32,777 bases of DNA from Methylobacterium sp. J-026 (GCF_022829585.1 NZ_JAKSYC010000092.1:1-32777); one strand, 5' to 3'; shown: positions 24,651 to 32,777, counted from the first letter of the stretch. Notes: generated by a model from the letters alone, not told the origin. Program-made: numbers and translations.

Positions 24651-25340
24651 TTAGTCCTGCCGATCGTCCACGTATTCGAGGCCCGCGGCGGCCAGCGCGT
24701 CGCGCATCGCGTAGAGGTCGAGGCCGAGTTCCCCGGCCGCGAGCCGGGCGCGCTTGGCGACCTCGTTGGCGGCCCGCGCCTCCGCCTGCGCGGCGACGGC
24801 TTCGGCCTTGGCATGGGGCACGACCACGACGCCGTCGTCATCCGCCACGATCGCGTCGCCCGGCCGGACCAGGGCGCCCGCGCAGACCACGGGGACGTTG
24901 ACGCTGCCCAGAGTCGCCTTGACCGTGCCCTTGGCGGAGATCGCCCGCGACCAGACCGGGAAGCCCATCGCCTTGAGCGTGCGCACGTCGCGGCAGCCCG
25001 CGTCGATCACCAGGCCGACGCCGCCGCGCGCCTTCAGCGAGGTGGCCAGCAGGTCGCCGAACATGCCGTCGGTGTTGTCGGTCGTGCAGGCCACCACCAG
25101 GACGTCCCCGGGGCGGCACTGCTCGATGGCCACGTGCAGCATCCAGTTGTCGCCGGGCTGCGCCAGCACGGTCACGGCGCTGCCGGCGATCGCGGCCCCC
25201 TCCCAGATCGGGCGCATGTAGGTCTTCAGGAGGCCGGTACGCCCCTGCGCCTCGTGGACCGTGGAGACGCCGTGCCCGGCGAGCGTCGCGGCGACGGCCG
25301 GCGCGACGCGGGGGATGTTGCGGACGACGACGTTGCTCAT
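24651..25340 (-). CDS. galC: 4-carboxy-4-hydroxy-2-oxoadipate aldolase (GalC/LigK)
   Basis: This 229-residue RraA-fold class II aldolase cleaves 4-carboxy-4-hydroxy-2-oxoadipate (CHA) to pyruvate and oxaloacetate, the last step of the gallate and protocatechuate 4,5-cleavage pathways; family members also decarboxylate oxaloacetate. The sequence follows LigK/GalC closely: [11 protein letters not shown] near residue 30, [19 protein letters not shown], the active-site [13 protein letters not shown], and DAGCRDV with the catalytic Arg-Asp pair, then [13 protein letters not shown] and a [11 protein letters not shown] end. This resemblance goes well beyond the generic RraA family. Its ATG overlaps the stop of the GalB gene by four bases, so the two are coupled, and GalB makes exactly the substrate of this enzyme. 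Confidence 0.92.
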   Translation of the reverse strand: MSNVVVRNIPRVAPAVAATLAGHGVSTVHEAQGRTGLLKTYMRPIWEGAAIAGSAVTVLAQPGDNWMLHVAIEQCRPGDVLVVACTTDNTDGMFGDLLATSLKARGGVGLVIDAGCRDVRTLKAMGFPVWSRAISAKGTVKATLGSVNVPVVCAGALVRPGDAIVADDDGVVVVPHAKAEAVAAQAEARAANEVAKRARLAAGELGLDLYAMRDALAAAGLEYVDDRQD

Positions 25341-26062
25341 GCCAGTTCCTCCAGCGTCATCGGGAAGAGGCGCTGATAGGCCTCGCCATAGGTCATCGCC
25401 GTCCCGGAGTTGCGGCCGCCCTGGACGCCGCGGTTGAGGGCGACGCGGGTGTAGTATTCCCAGAGATGTTTCTGCGCCGCGAGCACCTGGAACGCGCGGA
25501 ATTTGGTCTCCCACACGGCATCGATGTTCAGGATGACCTGGGGCTTGAAGTTGCACTGCTCCGGCTGGTGCGGCTCGAACAGGAACACCGGCGGCGCGGC
25601 GTAGCTGCGGTCCGGGTCCGGCTTGTGCCCGGCGGCCTGGGCGATCACCCGGGCCTCCTGCGCCACGTGGGCGGCGACCGGATGGTCGAAGTTGTACGGG
25701 TCCTCGAGGGCGTGAGTCAGTACGAAGGCCGGACGCTCCTCGCGGTAGACGTCGACCAGCCGGTCGAGCACGGCCTCGTCGACGCGCAGGGGATAGTCGC
25801 CGACGTCGAGGAACTCGATCGTGGCGCCGAGGATGCCGGCCGCCTCCTCGGCCTCGGCGCGGCGCTGGGCTTTCACGTCCTCGAGGCGCACGCCGGCCTT
25901 CTTCCAGGCCCACTGGCTCTCGCCGCGCTCGCCGAACGACAGGCAGACGATCTTCATCCGGTAGCCCTTGCGCGCGTGCAGGGCGATGGCGCCGCCGGCG
26001 CGCCAGACGAAGTCGCCCGGATGGGCTGTCACGACGAGACCCGATCGCGCTGCGGCCGCCAT
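25337..26062 (-). CDS. galB: 4-oxalomesaconate hydratase, PIG-L family (GalB)
   Basis: This 241-residue PIG-L/LmbE-fold metal enzyme resembles Pseudomonas putida GalB, which hydrates 4-oxalomesaconate to CHA. Diagnostic stretches are [19 protein letters not shown] (metal-binding loop, with the GalB-like DFVWRAGG), [34 protein letters not shown] (second metal site with HPxxH) and FEPHQPEQC, ending [16 protein letters not shown]. These are GalB-specific rather than general deacetylase features. It differs from the unrelated LigJ-type hydratase of sphingomonads. The gene overlaps galC by ATGA. The upstream gap of about 190 bases to the LysR gene contains palindromes that may be operator sites. 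No GalA/LigAB ring-cleavage enzyme or GalD tautomerase is visible in this window. Confidence 0.9.
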   Translation of the reverse strand: MAAAARSGLVVTAHPGDFVWRAGGAIALHARKGYRMKIVCLSFGERGESQWAWKKAGVRLEDVKAQRRAEAEEAAGILGATIEFLDVGDYPLRVDEAVLDRLVDVYREERPAFVLTHALEDPYNFDHPVAAHVAQEARVIAQAAGHKPDPDRSYAAPPVFLFEPHQPEQCNFKPQVILNIDAVWETKFRAFQVLAAQKHLWEYYTRVALNRGVQGGRNSGTAMTYGEAYQRLFPMTLEELA

Positions 26063-26108
26063 GTCTCATCCCTCCCGAAGCGTGCGTCGCCCCTCGCGCG
26101 CACTATTG

Positions 26109-26183
26109 TGCATGCAGCGCTAGCGCCCCCCGCCCGAGCAAACAAATGATTAGATTGAGGCTATTGATGCACGTGATCGAATA
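26109..26183 (-). promoter_or_regulatory. Candidate operator region upstream of galB
   Basis: Two adjacent perfect palindromes, TGCATGCA (26109-26116) and GCGCTAGCGC (26117-26126), lie 47-64 bases before the galB start. A longer interrupted dyad of the form TATT-N4-CACGTG-N4-AATA lies at 26162-26183. The A/T-ended interrupted dyad resembles LysR-type sites (T-N11-A class) and a LysR gene is the next one upstream. Binding is inferred, not shown. Confidence 0.35.
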
Positions 26184-26250
26184 ATACCTGCCGGTTCGGA
26201 ACAGTCCGGCGCGATGCCCCGCCACCCGGTTCTGCCGGCAGGCCGCGCGG

Positions 26251-27147
26251 TCAGAGCGCGTTGAAGTAGGCCTGGATCATCCGGGCCAGGCTCTCCGCCA
26301 CCGGTGACAGGGTGTGATGGCGGCGCGTCACGATGCCGATCGTCCGCGCGATGCTCGGCGCCCGGAGCGGCACGGCGACGATCTTTGCCTCATCGGCGGC
26401 CTGAAAGGCCAGCCGCGGCACGACGGTCACACCCAGGCCCCCGCGGACCATGCCGATGGCGGTGGCGACGCGGTGCACCTCGTAGGCCCAGGTCACGTCG
26501 GCGTAGCGTCCGCCCAGTCCCGCCGCGATGAGCAGGTTGTTGCCGGTCTGCTCCCCGATCTTGATCAGGATCTCCCGGTCCAGCGCGGACCACGTCACCA
26601 CCTTCGCGTCGGCGAGCGCGTGATCGGCCCGGCACACCAGCACGAAGGCTTCCTGGTGGATCGGGGTGATATCGAGGTCGTAGTGCTGGGCCGACATGAT
26701 GGTGATGCCGAATTCGGCCTCGCCCGCCCGCACGCGCTCGATGATCGCGGTGGCCGACTGATCAAGGACACGCACCAGCACGCCCGGGTGAGCGGCGCTG
26801 AACCCCTGCAGGATGACGGGCAGGTGGTGCCCGGCGATCGTCGGTAGGCAGCCGAACCGCACGACGTCCTGGCTCTCGCGGCCCTGACGCCGGAGCGTCC
26901 CGAAGATCTGGGACAGCTCGTCGACGATGCGCTGCGCGCTCGGCAGGAGCTCGACGCCGGCGGGCGTCAGTGTCACCTGCCGCGTCGTCCGGGCGACCAG
27001 CCTGACGCCGAGTTCGTCCTCCAGCTTCTTCAGGCGGTGGCTCAACGCCGCCTGCGACAGGCTGAGGCTGGCCGCGGCCCGGTTGAAGCTGCCCCAATTG
27101 GCGATGCTGAGGAAGGCCTGCAGGCCCAGGAAGTCGATCCGCTCCAT
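26251..27147 (-). CDS. LysR-family transcriptional regulator
   Basis: This 298-residue DNA-binding protein has the LysR winged helix at residues about 5-64 (LQAFLSIANWGSFNRAAASL, then LSQAALSHRLKKLEDELGVR) followed by an effector-binding domain typical of the family (FGCLPTIAGHHLPVILQGF, then EFGITIMSAQHYDLD). It probably senses a pathway intermediate and controls the island. All island genes are on the same strand, so it is not divergent from its target in the classic way; the gap before galB holds candidate dyads. Its start is 113 bases after the stop of the first PrpD-family gene. Confidence 0.93.
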   Translation of the reverse strand: MERIDFLGLQAFLSIANWGSFNRAAASLSLSQAALSHRLKKLEDELGVRLVARTTRQVTLTPAGVELLPSAQRIVDELSQIFGTLRRQGRESQDVVRFGCLPTIAGHHLPVILQGFSAAHPGVLVRVLDQSATAIIERVRAGEAEFGITIMSAQHYDLDITPIHQEAFVLVCRADHALADAKVVTWSALDREILIKIGEQTGNNLLIAAGLGGRYADVTWAYEVHRVATAIGMVRGGLGVTVVPRLAFQAADEAKIVAVPLRAPSIARTIGIVTRRHHTLSPVAESLARMIQAYFNAL

Positions 27148-27260
27148 CACCCCTCGCCGTCGAAACGCGGCGCCAGCACTCGCACGGACGGAGAGGCCGC
27201 CGCTACGGATCGGCCCGCTGCCAGCCGACTGCGAGGCGAGGCCGCGGATGCCGCCGAGGC

Positions 27261-28763
27261 TCAGGCGAAGAGGCCCGTGCAGACCACGCGCATGTCGGGG
27301 ACCGCCTCCAGGTTCCGGACGGTTGACACGATTCGCCCGGCCCGCTCGCGCGGCAGCCCGGCGAAGTCGGCGCAGCCCTCGAACTTGGCCACGGTGTCGT
27401 CGAAGCGCATCGGCTTCTCCGGGCTGCCGCGGGCGAAGTCGCCCTGGCCCGAGACCGAGCGCCCGTCCGTCAGCCGCACCTCGACGTAGCTGCGCATCTT
27501 GTCGGCGCCGGCCGCGTCCGCGTCCGGGTTGTTGTAGAAGTCGACTCGCTCGATCATGGCCTGCAGCTCCGGCCGGTTGACCACGTCGTCCTGGAACTGC
27601 CCGAGCCCCGCCTTGCCGAGCACCAGCAGCACGGCCATGCAGTACTCCATGCTGAACTTGGCCTGCAGGCCCGTCCTCGGCTGGTGGTGGATCAGCGTGT
27701 TGAGCATCTGCCGGTTGGTGCCGACCCGGACCTGCGCCACATCCTGCGCCCGGATGCCGTGCTGCGCGATGAGCTCCGCCATCACGTCCATGGCGGGGTG
27801 CGTGAGCGAGCCCGAGGGATAGGGCTTGATCGACACGCCGGGCGAGCGCAGCGACCACGGCCGACCCAGGCGGCCGACGATCGCCCCGGGATCCCAGCCG
27901 CCCCCGAAGGCGGCGAAGAAGCCGCGCTTGGCCTCGAGGATGTCCTCGGCCGCCGTCCAGCCCAGGGCCGCGAGGTCGGCCGCCACGATGCCCGCCTCGG
28001 CGGCATGGCCGGCCTGGAACGGCTTGGTCATCGTGCCGAAATTCTCCCGCAGGCCGCCGGCCTCGGCGCCGGCCACCCCGAAGGCGTTGCGCAGCTGCTT
28101 GGCGTCGAGGCCGCGCAGCTTCCCCGCGGCCGCTGCCGCGCCGAACACCCCGCACATGCTGGTGGAGTGGAAGCCGCCCTCGTAGGAGCGGGGCGCGATC
28201 GCCTCGGCGAGCTTCGTGGCGACCTCGACGCCGAGATGATAGGCCAGCATGAAGTCGCGGCCGGACTTGTTCAGGGCCTCTGACAGCGCCAGGGCGGGGG
28301 GCAGGGTCGGCACCGTGGGATGGGTCAGCAGGCCGTAGACGCGGTCCTTCGCGACGGCGAGTTGCGTATCGTCGAAATCGTCGGCGTGGATGGCGACGCC
28401 GTTGGCGAAGGCGGCGAAGCGCGGGGCGGCCTGCAGGGTCGTGCCGAGCACGGTGGAGGGACCGTTCAGCATGCCGAGATCGGCGAGGTAGCGGCGCACG
28501 ATCGGACCGGTCTCGGCCTTCTCGCCGGCGATGGCGAGGCCGAACGCGTCGAGGATGTGTTGCTTCCCGAGCGCGATGAGCTCTGGCGGCAGGTCCTCGT
28601 AGCGGGCCGCGACCACGAAGGCGGCCATCTCCGCCGTCACCCCGGCGGTGCCGGCCGGCGCATCCGCGGCGAAGGCGCGTCGGCGCGCGCCGGGCAGGAG
28701 GCTCATCCCGGCGCCGAGCGCCGCCAGACCGGACAGAAATCGCTTGCGGCTCAACGTCATCAT
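27261..28763 (-). CDS. MmgE/PrpD family protein with Tat-like signal (first copy)
   Basis: The 500-residue product belongs to the MmgE/PrpD family (2-methylcitrate dehydratase, cis-aconitate decarboxylase and relatives). Characteristic stretches are KQHILDAFGLAIAG, IHADDFDDTQLA, EALNKSGRDFMLAYHLGVEV, FHSTSMCGVFGAAAAAGKLR and IKPYPSGSLTHPAMD. Unusually, an N-terminal extension of about 35 residues reads LSRKRFLSGLAALGAGMSLL and ends with A-F-A-A-D, a twin-arginine-type export signal with Arg-Lys-Arg in place of the ideal pair. GGAGG precedes the ATG. If exported, this would be a periplasmic member of a family best known from the cytoplasm. The substrate is unknown; a polycarboxylic acid is expected from the family. 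It is followed by a similar gene product encoded 70 bases upstream, the two being perhaps 25-30% alike by eye. Confidence 0.87.
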   Translation of the reverse strand: MMTLSRKRFLSGLAALGAGMSLLPGARRRAFAADAPAGTAGVTAEMAAFVVAARYEDLPPELIALGKQHILDAFGLAIAGEKAETGPIVRRYLADLGMLNGPSTVLGTTLQAAPRFAAFANGVAIHADDFDDTQLAVAKDRVYGLLTHPTVPTLPPALALSEALNKSGRDFMLAYHLGVEVATKLAEAIAPRSYEGGFHSTSMCGVFGAAAAAGKLRGLDAKQLRNAFGVAGAEAGGLRENFGTMTKPFQAGHAAEAGIVAADLAALGWTAAEDILEAKRGFFAAFGGGWDPGAIVGRLGRPWSLRSPGVSIKPYPSGSLTHPAMDVMAELIAQHGIRAQDVAQVRVGTNRQMLNTLIHHQPRTGLQAKFSMEYCMAVLLVLGKAGLGQFQDDVVNRPELQAMIERVDFYNNPDADAAGADKMRSYVEVRLTDGRSVSGQGDFARGSPEKPMRFDDTVAKFEGCADFAGLPRERAGRIVSTVRNLEAVPDMRVVCTGLFA

Positions 28764-28833
28764 CGGATCCTCCCGGCTCGGGTCTCGTCGCGTGGCGCGG
28801 GACGCCCCGTCTCCGACGCGTCCCCGGGTTCGC

Positions 28834-30312
28834 TCAGCTCAGGCGCAGCAGGCCCGCGACGTCGCGCATGGTCCCGACCGTCTCGATCGCTAGGACGGCG
28901 TCGATCAGCCGGGACGTCCTGTCCGCGCCGAGGACCGGCGCCATCAGGTCGCGGCACTTGGCGACCACCTCCGCGCGCGGCATCGGGTTGTCGGCCGTGC
29001 CGCGGACGGCCAGCACTTTGTCGGACAGGACTGTCCCGTCGTTCAACGCGATCTCCACGATGGCGGCGCGGGCCGGTTCGAGGCGTTCCAGCGCGTCGCT
29101 CGGGATCAGCCGGACCTTGGCGCGCATCCGCAGCACGGTCGGATCGGCCATGCGGTTCCTGTCGTGCGCCGCCTGGAACGAGGCCGTCCCGTCGAGCAGC
29201 ATGATCGCCACCATGTGCTGGAGGCAGATATCGGGCATGTCGCGGTTGTCGACGACCCGCGCCTCGGTATGGGCCACGCGGACGGTGACCGATTCGATGG
29301 CTTCGGCGTCGACGGACCGGCGCTGCAGGATGTTGCTCAGGGCATCCAGCGGCGCCTGGATCGGGGAGCCCACCGTCCACTTCTTGATGTTGGTACGGGC
29401 GATCTCGTAGCGCTCGCCCAGCTCCGCCGTCAGCGCGTCCAGGCGGGCATCGGGCGCGTAGGCCAGGAAGTAATTGTCCGGTCCGGAGAAGATGTCGTCG
29501 ATGCCGGTGCATCCCGCCTTCACCATCAGCGCCGCGGTGAGGCCGCTGCGCGCGGGCATGCCGGCGAACACGAAGGACTTCTCGATGTGCTGCGTGTCGC
29601 GGGTCCAGGCGCCGATGCCGGAGGATTGCTGGGCCGCGTAGTCGAGGACCCAACGCATCTGCTGCGCGTCGAGCCCGGCGGCGCAGGCGGCGGCCGCCGC
29701 GGCCCCGAAGGCGCCCGCGATGGCGTGGGTGCTTTTGTGGCTGGTGTTGCGGAACGGGATCGCGTCGAAGCTGAGGGTGACCCGCGGGCCGACGTCGTAG
29801 CCCAGCGTCACGGCGCGCAGGAAGCGCGTGCCGTCGATGCCGAACTTCTCGGCGGCGGCCAGCGCCGCCGGCACGATCGGCGCGCCCGGATGCGACTGCG
29901 AGAACTCGTTCGAGTCATCGGTCTCGTCCGAATGCGCCAGCATGCCGTTGACCAGGGCCGCCACCAGCGGATCGGCCGTGGCCTTGGAGGCGACGAGCGT
30001 CGCATCACCGGAGCCGCCGTAGGAGGCCGCGAAGCCGTAGGCGGCCTTGGCCGGTAGGAGTCCGGAGCCCGACACCATGGCGGCGAAGGTGTCGAGGATG
30101 TGGTGCTTGGCCGTCTCGACGACCGCGTCCGGGAGCGCCCGGTCTCCGGCCGCGCCCATATAGGCGCTGAGCTTGGCCATGATTGGGCTGACGGTCCCAC
30201 CGGCAGTGCCTTCGGCCGCGGAGGCGCGCAGCGGCACGGTCCCCAGCAGGGTACCGGCGCCTTGCAGCAGGGCCCGGCGGCTCGGTCCCATCAGATGGCC
30301 TCGGTGTGACAT
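28834..30312 (-). CDS. MmgE/PrpD family protein with Tat signal (second copy)
   Basis: This 492-residue MmgE/PrpD protein shows KHHILDTFAAMVSGSGLLPA, NGMLAHSDETDDSNEF, FLRAVTLGYDVGPRV, THAIAGAFGAAAAAACAAGL and MPARSGLTAALMVKAG. The N-terminus reads PSRRALLQGAGTLLGTVPLR and ends A-S-A-A-E, a good twin-arginine signal with a true Arg-Arg pair and a hydrophobic core. Translation may start at the first ATG or seven codons later; the later start places the Arg pair nearer the N-terminus. It is encoded just before the first copy in transcription order and 34 bases after the hydroxyacid dehydrogenase gene. The two copies differ enough to suggest different substrates or a heteromeric pair. Confidence 0.88.
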   Translation of the reverse strand: MSHRGHLMGPSRRALLQGAGTLLGTVPLRASAAEGTAGGTVSPIMAKLSAYMGAAGDRALPDAVVETAKHHILDTFAAMVSGSGLLPAKAAYGFAASYGGSGDATLVASKATADPLVAALVNGMLAHSDETDDSNEFSQSHPGAPIVPAALAAAEKFGIDGTRFLRAVTLGYDVGPRVTLSFDAIPFRNTSHKSTHAIAGAFGAAAAAACAAGLDAQQMRWVLDYAAQQSSGIGAWTRDTQHIEKSFVFAGMPARSGLTAALMVKAGCTGIDDIFSGPDNYFLAYAPDARLDALTAELGERYEIARTNIKKWTVGSPIQAPLDALSNILQRRSVDAEAIESVTVRVAHTEARVVDNRDMPDICLQHMVAIMLLDGTASFQAAHDRNRMADPTVLRMRAKVRLIPSDALERLEPARAAIVEIALNDGTVLSDKVLAVRGTADNPMPRAEVVAKCRDLMAPVLGADRTSRLIDAVLAIETVGTMRDVAGLLRLS

Positions 30313-30346
30313 CGGTTCTCCGGACGGCGGGTGGAGCGGGGGGTGG

Positions 30347-31330
30347 TCAGGCGCGGTCGGGGATCGGCGAGAGCACGGCCGCGCCCGAAAAGAAGGCGGC
30401 GAGGTTGCCGACGACCTGCCCGATCGTCGCCTCCATGGTCTCGGGCGAGCGGCCAGCGATATGGGGCGACAGCACGACGTTGGGCAGGGCGCGCAGGGCC
30501 GCCGGCACCTCGGGCTCGCCCTCGATCACGTCGAGCCCCGCCCCGGCGAGGCGGCCGGCACCGAGGGCCTCGACCAGGGCGTCGGTGTCCACCACGGAGC
30601 CGCGCCCGACATTGACGAGGAAGCCGGCCGGCCCGAGCGCGTCGAGGGCCGCGCCCCCGACGCAGTGGCGGGTCGCAGCCCCGCCCGGCAGCGCCACGAA
30701 CAGGACGTCCGCCCAGGCGCAGAGGTCGCTGAGGCTCGGCGCGTAGTCCCACGGGACGTCCGGGACAGGCCGGCGGTTGTGGTAGCGCACCGCCATGTCG
30801 AAGCCGGCGCAGCGCCTGGCGATCCGGCCGCCGATCCCGCCGAGCCCCAGGATGCCGGCGCGCTTCCCGTGCGCGCCCGGTCGGGCCGTGCCGCCCTCCC
30901 GCCAGCGGCCCGCCCGCACGGCGGCGTCGAAGCGCGGGATGTCGCGCAGCACCGCCAGGAACAGGGCGAGCGCGTGGTCGGCCACGCAATCCGCGTTGGT
31001 GCCGGTGCCGTGCGTGACCACGATCCCGCGCACGCGGGCCGCCGCGAGGTCGACGCCCTCGTAGCCAACGCCCTGGGCGCAGATGATGCCGAGATTCGGC
31101 AGGGCCGCGATCAAGGCGGCCGGGATCAGCGTCGTGCCATTGGTCACGATCGCCCGGACGCGCGCGCCGGCCCGCGCGGCGACCTCCGCGCGGGCCTCCG
31201 GCGTGAGGGCCTGATGCACGGTGAAGTGCGCCCGCAGCCGGTCGAGGGCGAAGGGCGCGAGGTCGATCGCCAGAAGCACGTCCGGCTTGGGCCCGCCCGC
31301 TCCGCCGGACCGCGACGCCTCATCGCTCAT
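30347..31330 (-). CDS. D-isomer-specific 2-hydroxyacid dehydrogenase
   Basis: This 327-residue cytoplasmic NAD(P)-dependent oxidoreductase belongs to the 2-hydroxyacid dehydrogenase family that includes glyoxylate/hydroxypyruvate reductases. The Rossmann motif is GILGLGGIGGRIA. The catalytic residues are Arg in VNVGRGSVVD, Glu in DVIEGEP and His in LSPHIAGRSPETM, all present. The N-terminal substrate domain contains AQGVGYEGVDLAAA and HGTGTNADCVADHA. It would interconvert a 2-oxoacid and its D-2-hydroxyacid. Only 22 bases separate it from the FMN-dependent oxidase gene before it, so the two enzymes act on 2-hydroxy/2-oxo acids as neighbours in one operon. Confidence 0.92.
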   Translation of the reverse strand: MSDEASRSGGAGGPKPDVLLAIDLAPFALDRLRAHFTVHQALTPEARAEVAARAGARVRAIVTNGTTLIPAALIAALPNLGIICAQGVGYEGVDLAAARVRGIVVTHGTGTNADCVADHALALFLAVLRDIPRFDAAVRAGRWREGGTARPGAHGKRAGILGLGGIGGRIARRCAGFDMAVRYHNRRPVPDVPWDYAPSLSDLCAWADVLFVALPGGAATRHCVGGAALDALGPAGFLVNVGRGSVVDTDALVEALGAGRLAGAGLDVIEGEPEVPAALRALPNVVLSPHIAGRSPETMEATIGQVVGNLAAFFSGAAVLSPIPDRA

Positions 31331-31352
31331 GCACGCTCCTTCCTCGCAGGGG

Positions 31353-32609
31353 TCAAGTGTTCGCCGCGGCCGGAATCCGGTGCAGGCGGTCTGGCCCGAG
31401 TTCGGACAGGGCGTTCACGCCGAGCAGGCCCATGTTGCGCCCGACCTCGTCCTTCAGGATCGCGATCGCGCCTTCGACCTCGGGGCTGCCGCCCAGGGAC
31501 GCGGCGTACAGGAAGGGCCGCCCGACGAAGACGAAGGACGCGCCCAGCGCCAGTGCCTTCAGCACGTCGGTGCCGCGGCGGAAGCCGCTGTCGATCATCA
31601 CCGGGATCGTGCCGCCGAGTGCAGCCACCGTCGCCGGCAGGGTGCGCAGGGGCGACACCGTCCCGTCGAGCTGCCGGCCGCCGTGGTTCGACAGGATCAC
31701 CCCGTCGGCGCCGAGATCCCGGGCCGCGACCGCGTCGGCCGCCGCCATGATCCCCTTGACGACCAGCCGGCCGCGCCAGCGATCCCGCACCAGCCGCAGG
31801 TGATCCCAGCACAGGTGATCCCGGTTGCCGAAATCCCGCAGCACCGAGGCGGACAGGATCGGCGCCCCCCGCGCCGCGTGGGAATTCTCGAAATGCGGCA
31901 TGCCGTGGCACGCCAGCGTGCGGAGGAACGTGCCGACGGTCCAGCGCGGGCGCAGGAGCCCGTCGAGGGCGAGCCGCAGGCTCGGCCGGAGCGGGGTCGA
32001 GAAACCGGTGCGGGTGATGTTCTCGCGGTTGCCGGAGATCACGGTGTCGACGGTCACCACAAGCGTGCTGAAGCCCGCGGCCGCGATCCGGTCGATCAGA
32101 GCCACGATCCGGTCGGGCTCGCCGGGCAGGTAGGCCTGGAACCACGCCTCCGGATTGTGGGGGATCACGTCCTCCATGCGGATGAGCGAGGACGCGCTCA
32201 TGATCATCGGCACCCGGGCCGCCCGCGCGGCGGCGGCCAGCGCGATGTCCCCGCGATAGGCGGCCAGGGCGCTCAGGCCCATCGGGGCGATGCCGAACGG
32301 CGCGGCATAGTCCCGGCCGAACAGTGTGGCGGCGGTCGTGCGCGCGCCGACCCCGACCAGCACGCGCGGCACGAACCCAACTTCGCGCAACGCCTGTCGG
32401 TTGTCGTCGATCGCGGCATTGGTCTCCGCGGCGCCCGCGATGTAGCCGAAGACCGGCCGCGGCAGGTGCCGCCGCGCCGCCGCCTCGTAATCGGCCAGGG
32501 CCAGCGCGATCGGCTTGCCGGGCCGGCGCGTCCCCGGGGCGGTCTCGGTCGCCGCCGTTCCGGGGACAGCCTCGGCATGGCCGGCCAGTCTCTTGGCGCC
32601 TGACGCCAT
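31353..32609 (-). CDS. FMN-dependent alpha-hydroxy acid oxidase/dehydrogenase (LldD/GOX family)
   Basis: This 418-residue TIM-barrel flavoenzyme oxidises an L-2-hydroxyacid to the 2-oxoacid (lactate, glycolate and mandelate are known substrates of the family). The active-site signature is [11 protein letters not shown], holding the catalytic His and the substrate Arg. Other marks are [20 protein letters not shown] (FMN site), [30 protein letters not shown] and [20 protein letters not shown] with GRPFLYA near the end. A non-conserved N-terminal extension of about 30 residues precedes the domain. The ATG has GGAG seven bases upstream. It is the first complete gene of the island. Gene symbol withheld because substrate is not certain. 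Confidence 0.92.
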   Translation of the reverse strand: MASGAKRLAGHAEAVPGTAATETAPGTRRPGKPIALALADYEAAARRHLPRPVFGYIAGAAETNAAIDDNRQALREVGFVPRVLVGVGARTTAATLFGRDYAAPFGIAPMGLSALAAYRGDIALAAAARAARVPMIMSASSLIRMEDVIPHNPEAWFQAYLPGEPDRIVALIDRIAAAGFSTLVVTVDTVISGNRENITRTGFSTPLRPSLRLALDGLLRPRWTVGTFLRTLACHGMPHFENSHAARGAPILSASVLRDFGNRDHLCWDHLRLVRDRWRGRLVVKGIMAAADAVAARDLGADGVILSNHGGRQLDGTVSPLRTLPATVAALGGTIPVMIDSGFRRGTDVLKALALGASFVFVGRPFLYAASLGGSPEVEGAIAILKDEVGRNMGLLGVNALSELGPDRLHRIPAAANT

Positions 32610-32635
32610 CGCTCTCCATTCCGGTGATGGGCTGG

Positions 32636-32777
32636 ACCCTCGATCAGCCCGCGCTTATGGGCTTCGACGTATCCGCGCGACACCGTCGTGAAGTTCAGGT
32701 CGAGCGCCTCAGCGAGGGCGCGCTGGGTCGGCAGGCGCGTCCCCGCGGTCAGACGCCCGGTTCGGATGTCCTCGGCC
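32636..32777 (-). pseudogene. GntR/MocR-type helix-turn-helix fragment (5' end beyond window)
   Basis: The codons entering from the right edge read [20 protein letters not shown], then [20 protein letters not shown], then KRGLIEG. This is the GntR winged helix, in the form found in MocR regulators. At the point where the wing's GRGTFV should follow, the sequence changes to unrelated codons and the frame continues meaninglessly through the oxidase gene to about 32273. The regulator therefore seems cut after its DNA-binding domain. Because the 5' part is outside the window, I cannot say whether a short DNA-binding-only protein is still made. Confidence 0.65.

Noticed and set aside
24530..24841. 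N-terminal extension of the MFS transporter
   Set aside because: The extra 104 codons are Arg/Pro-rich and overlap galC; the ATG at 24529 has a strong ribosome-binding site.
27261..30312. The PrpD-family pair as GalD tautomerase replacements
   Set aside because: GalD belongs to the PrpF family, which has a different fold; sequence here is clearly MmgE/PrpD, so I do not assign this role.
1..32777. CRISPR arrays, tRNA and rRNA genes
   Set aside because: No regularly spaced repeats, cloverleaf sequences or rRNA stretches were seen on reading through; small tRNAs could be missed by eye.

Overview
The window looks like an alphaproteobacterial methylotroph, most likely Methylobacterium/Methylorubrum or a close relative. 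The grounds are a calcium-type methanol dehydrogenase operon in the order mxaFJGIRS, very high GC, a MucR/Ros-type regulator, and a rhamnose locus in the rhizobial order rhaT-P-Q-U-K. All family assignments come from reading translations and recalling family motifs; no database search was run.

Layout. (1) 1-7.05 kb is a loosely packed stretch on the minus strand: a MucR-like regulator cut by the window edge, a methyl-accepting chemotaxis protein, several small secreted or membrane proteins of unknown function, and a trypsin-like exported protease. (2) 7.46-12.98 kb, plus strand, is the periplasmic methanol oxidation system: MDH large subunit, MxaJ, cytochrome cL, MDH small subunit, the MoxR ATPase MxaR and the first ~113 codons of mxaS. 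Strong stem-loops follow mxaF and mxaI. (3) At ~12.98 kb mxaS breaks off and runs directly into the last codons of a sugar ABC-transporter ATPase. Two permeases, an L-rhamnose mutarotase and a rhamnulokinase-type sugar kinase follow, all joined by ATGA overlaps. (4) 16.9-21.1 kb is a scar zone: an IS3-type transposase tail, a DUF4142 protein, a PAS-GGDEF protein, a decayed IS481-type transposase, a small hypothetical, and an IS5/IS427-type element with a broken 3' end. (5) 21.15-22.84 kb is a second chemoreceptor, a paralogue of the first. (6) 23.2-32.6 kb, all minus strand, is a catabolic island. In transcription order it holds an FMN-dependent 2-hydroxyacid oxidase, a D-2-hydroxyacid dehydrogenase, two MmgE/PrpD proteins with Tat-like signals, a LysR regulator, 4-oxalomesaconate hydratase (GalB), CHA aldolase (GalC/LigK) and an MFS transporter. 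A truncated GntR/MocR helix-turn-helix lies at the right edge.

Working together: the mxa products would oxidise methanol in the periplasm and pass electrons to cytochrome cL. The calcium-insertion genes mxaACKLD, normally downstream, are absent here, and the rhamnose transporter lacks its binding protein and most of its ATPase. Both systems therefore look like halves joined by a deletion or rearrangement, unless the missing parts lie elsewhere. The right-hand island has the last two steps of the gallate/protocatechuate 4,5-cleavage pathway (GalB then GalC, giving pyruvate plus oxaloacetate) but no ring-cleavage enzyme. In its place are two apparently exported PrpD-family proteins and two 2-hydroxyacid redox enzymes. 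This is the best candidate for an undescribed pathway, perhaps for a branched polycarboxylic acid.
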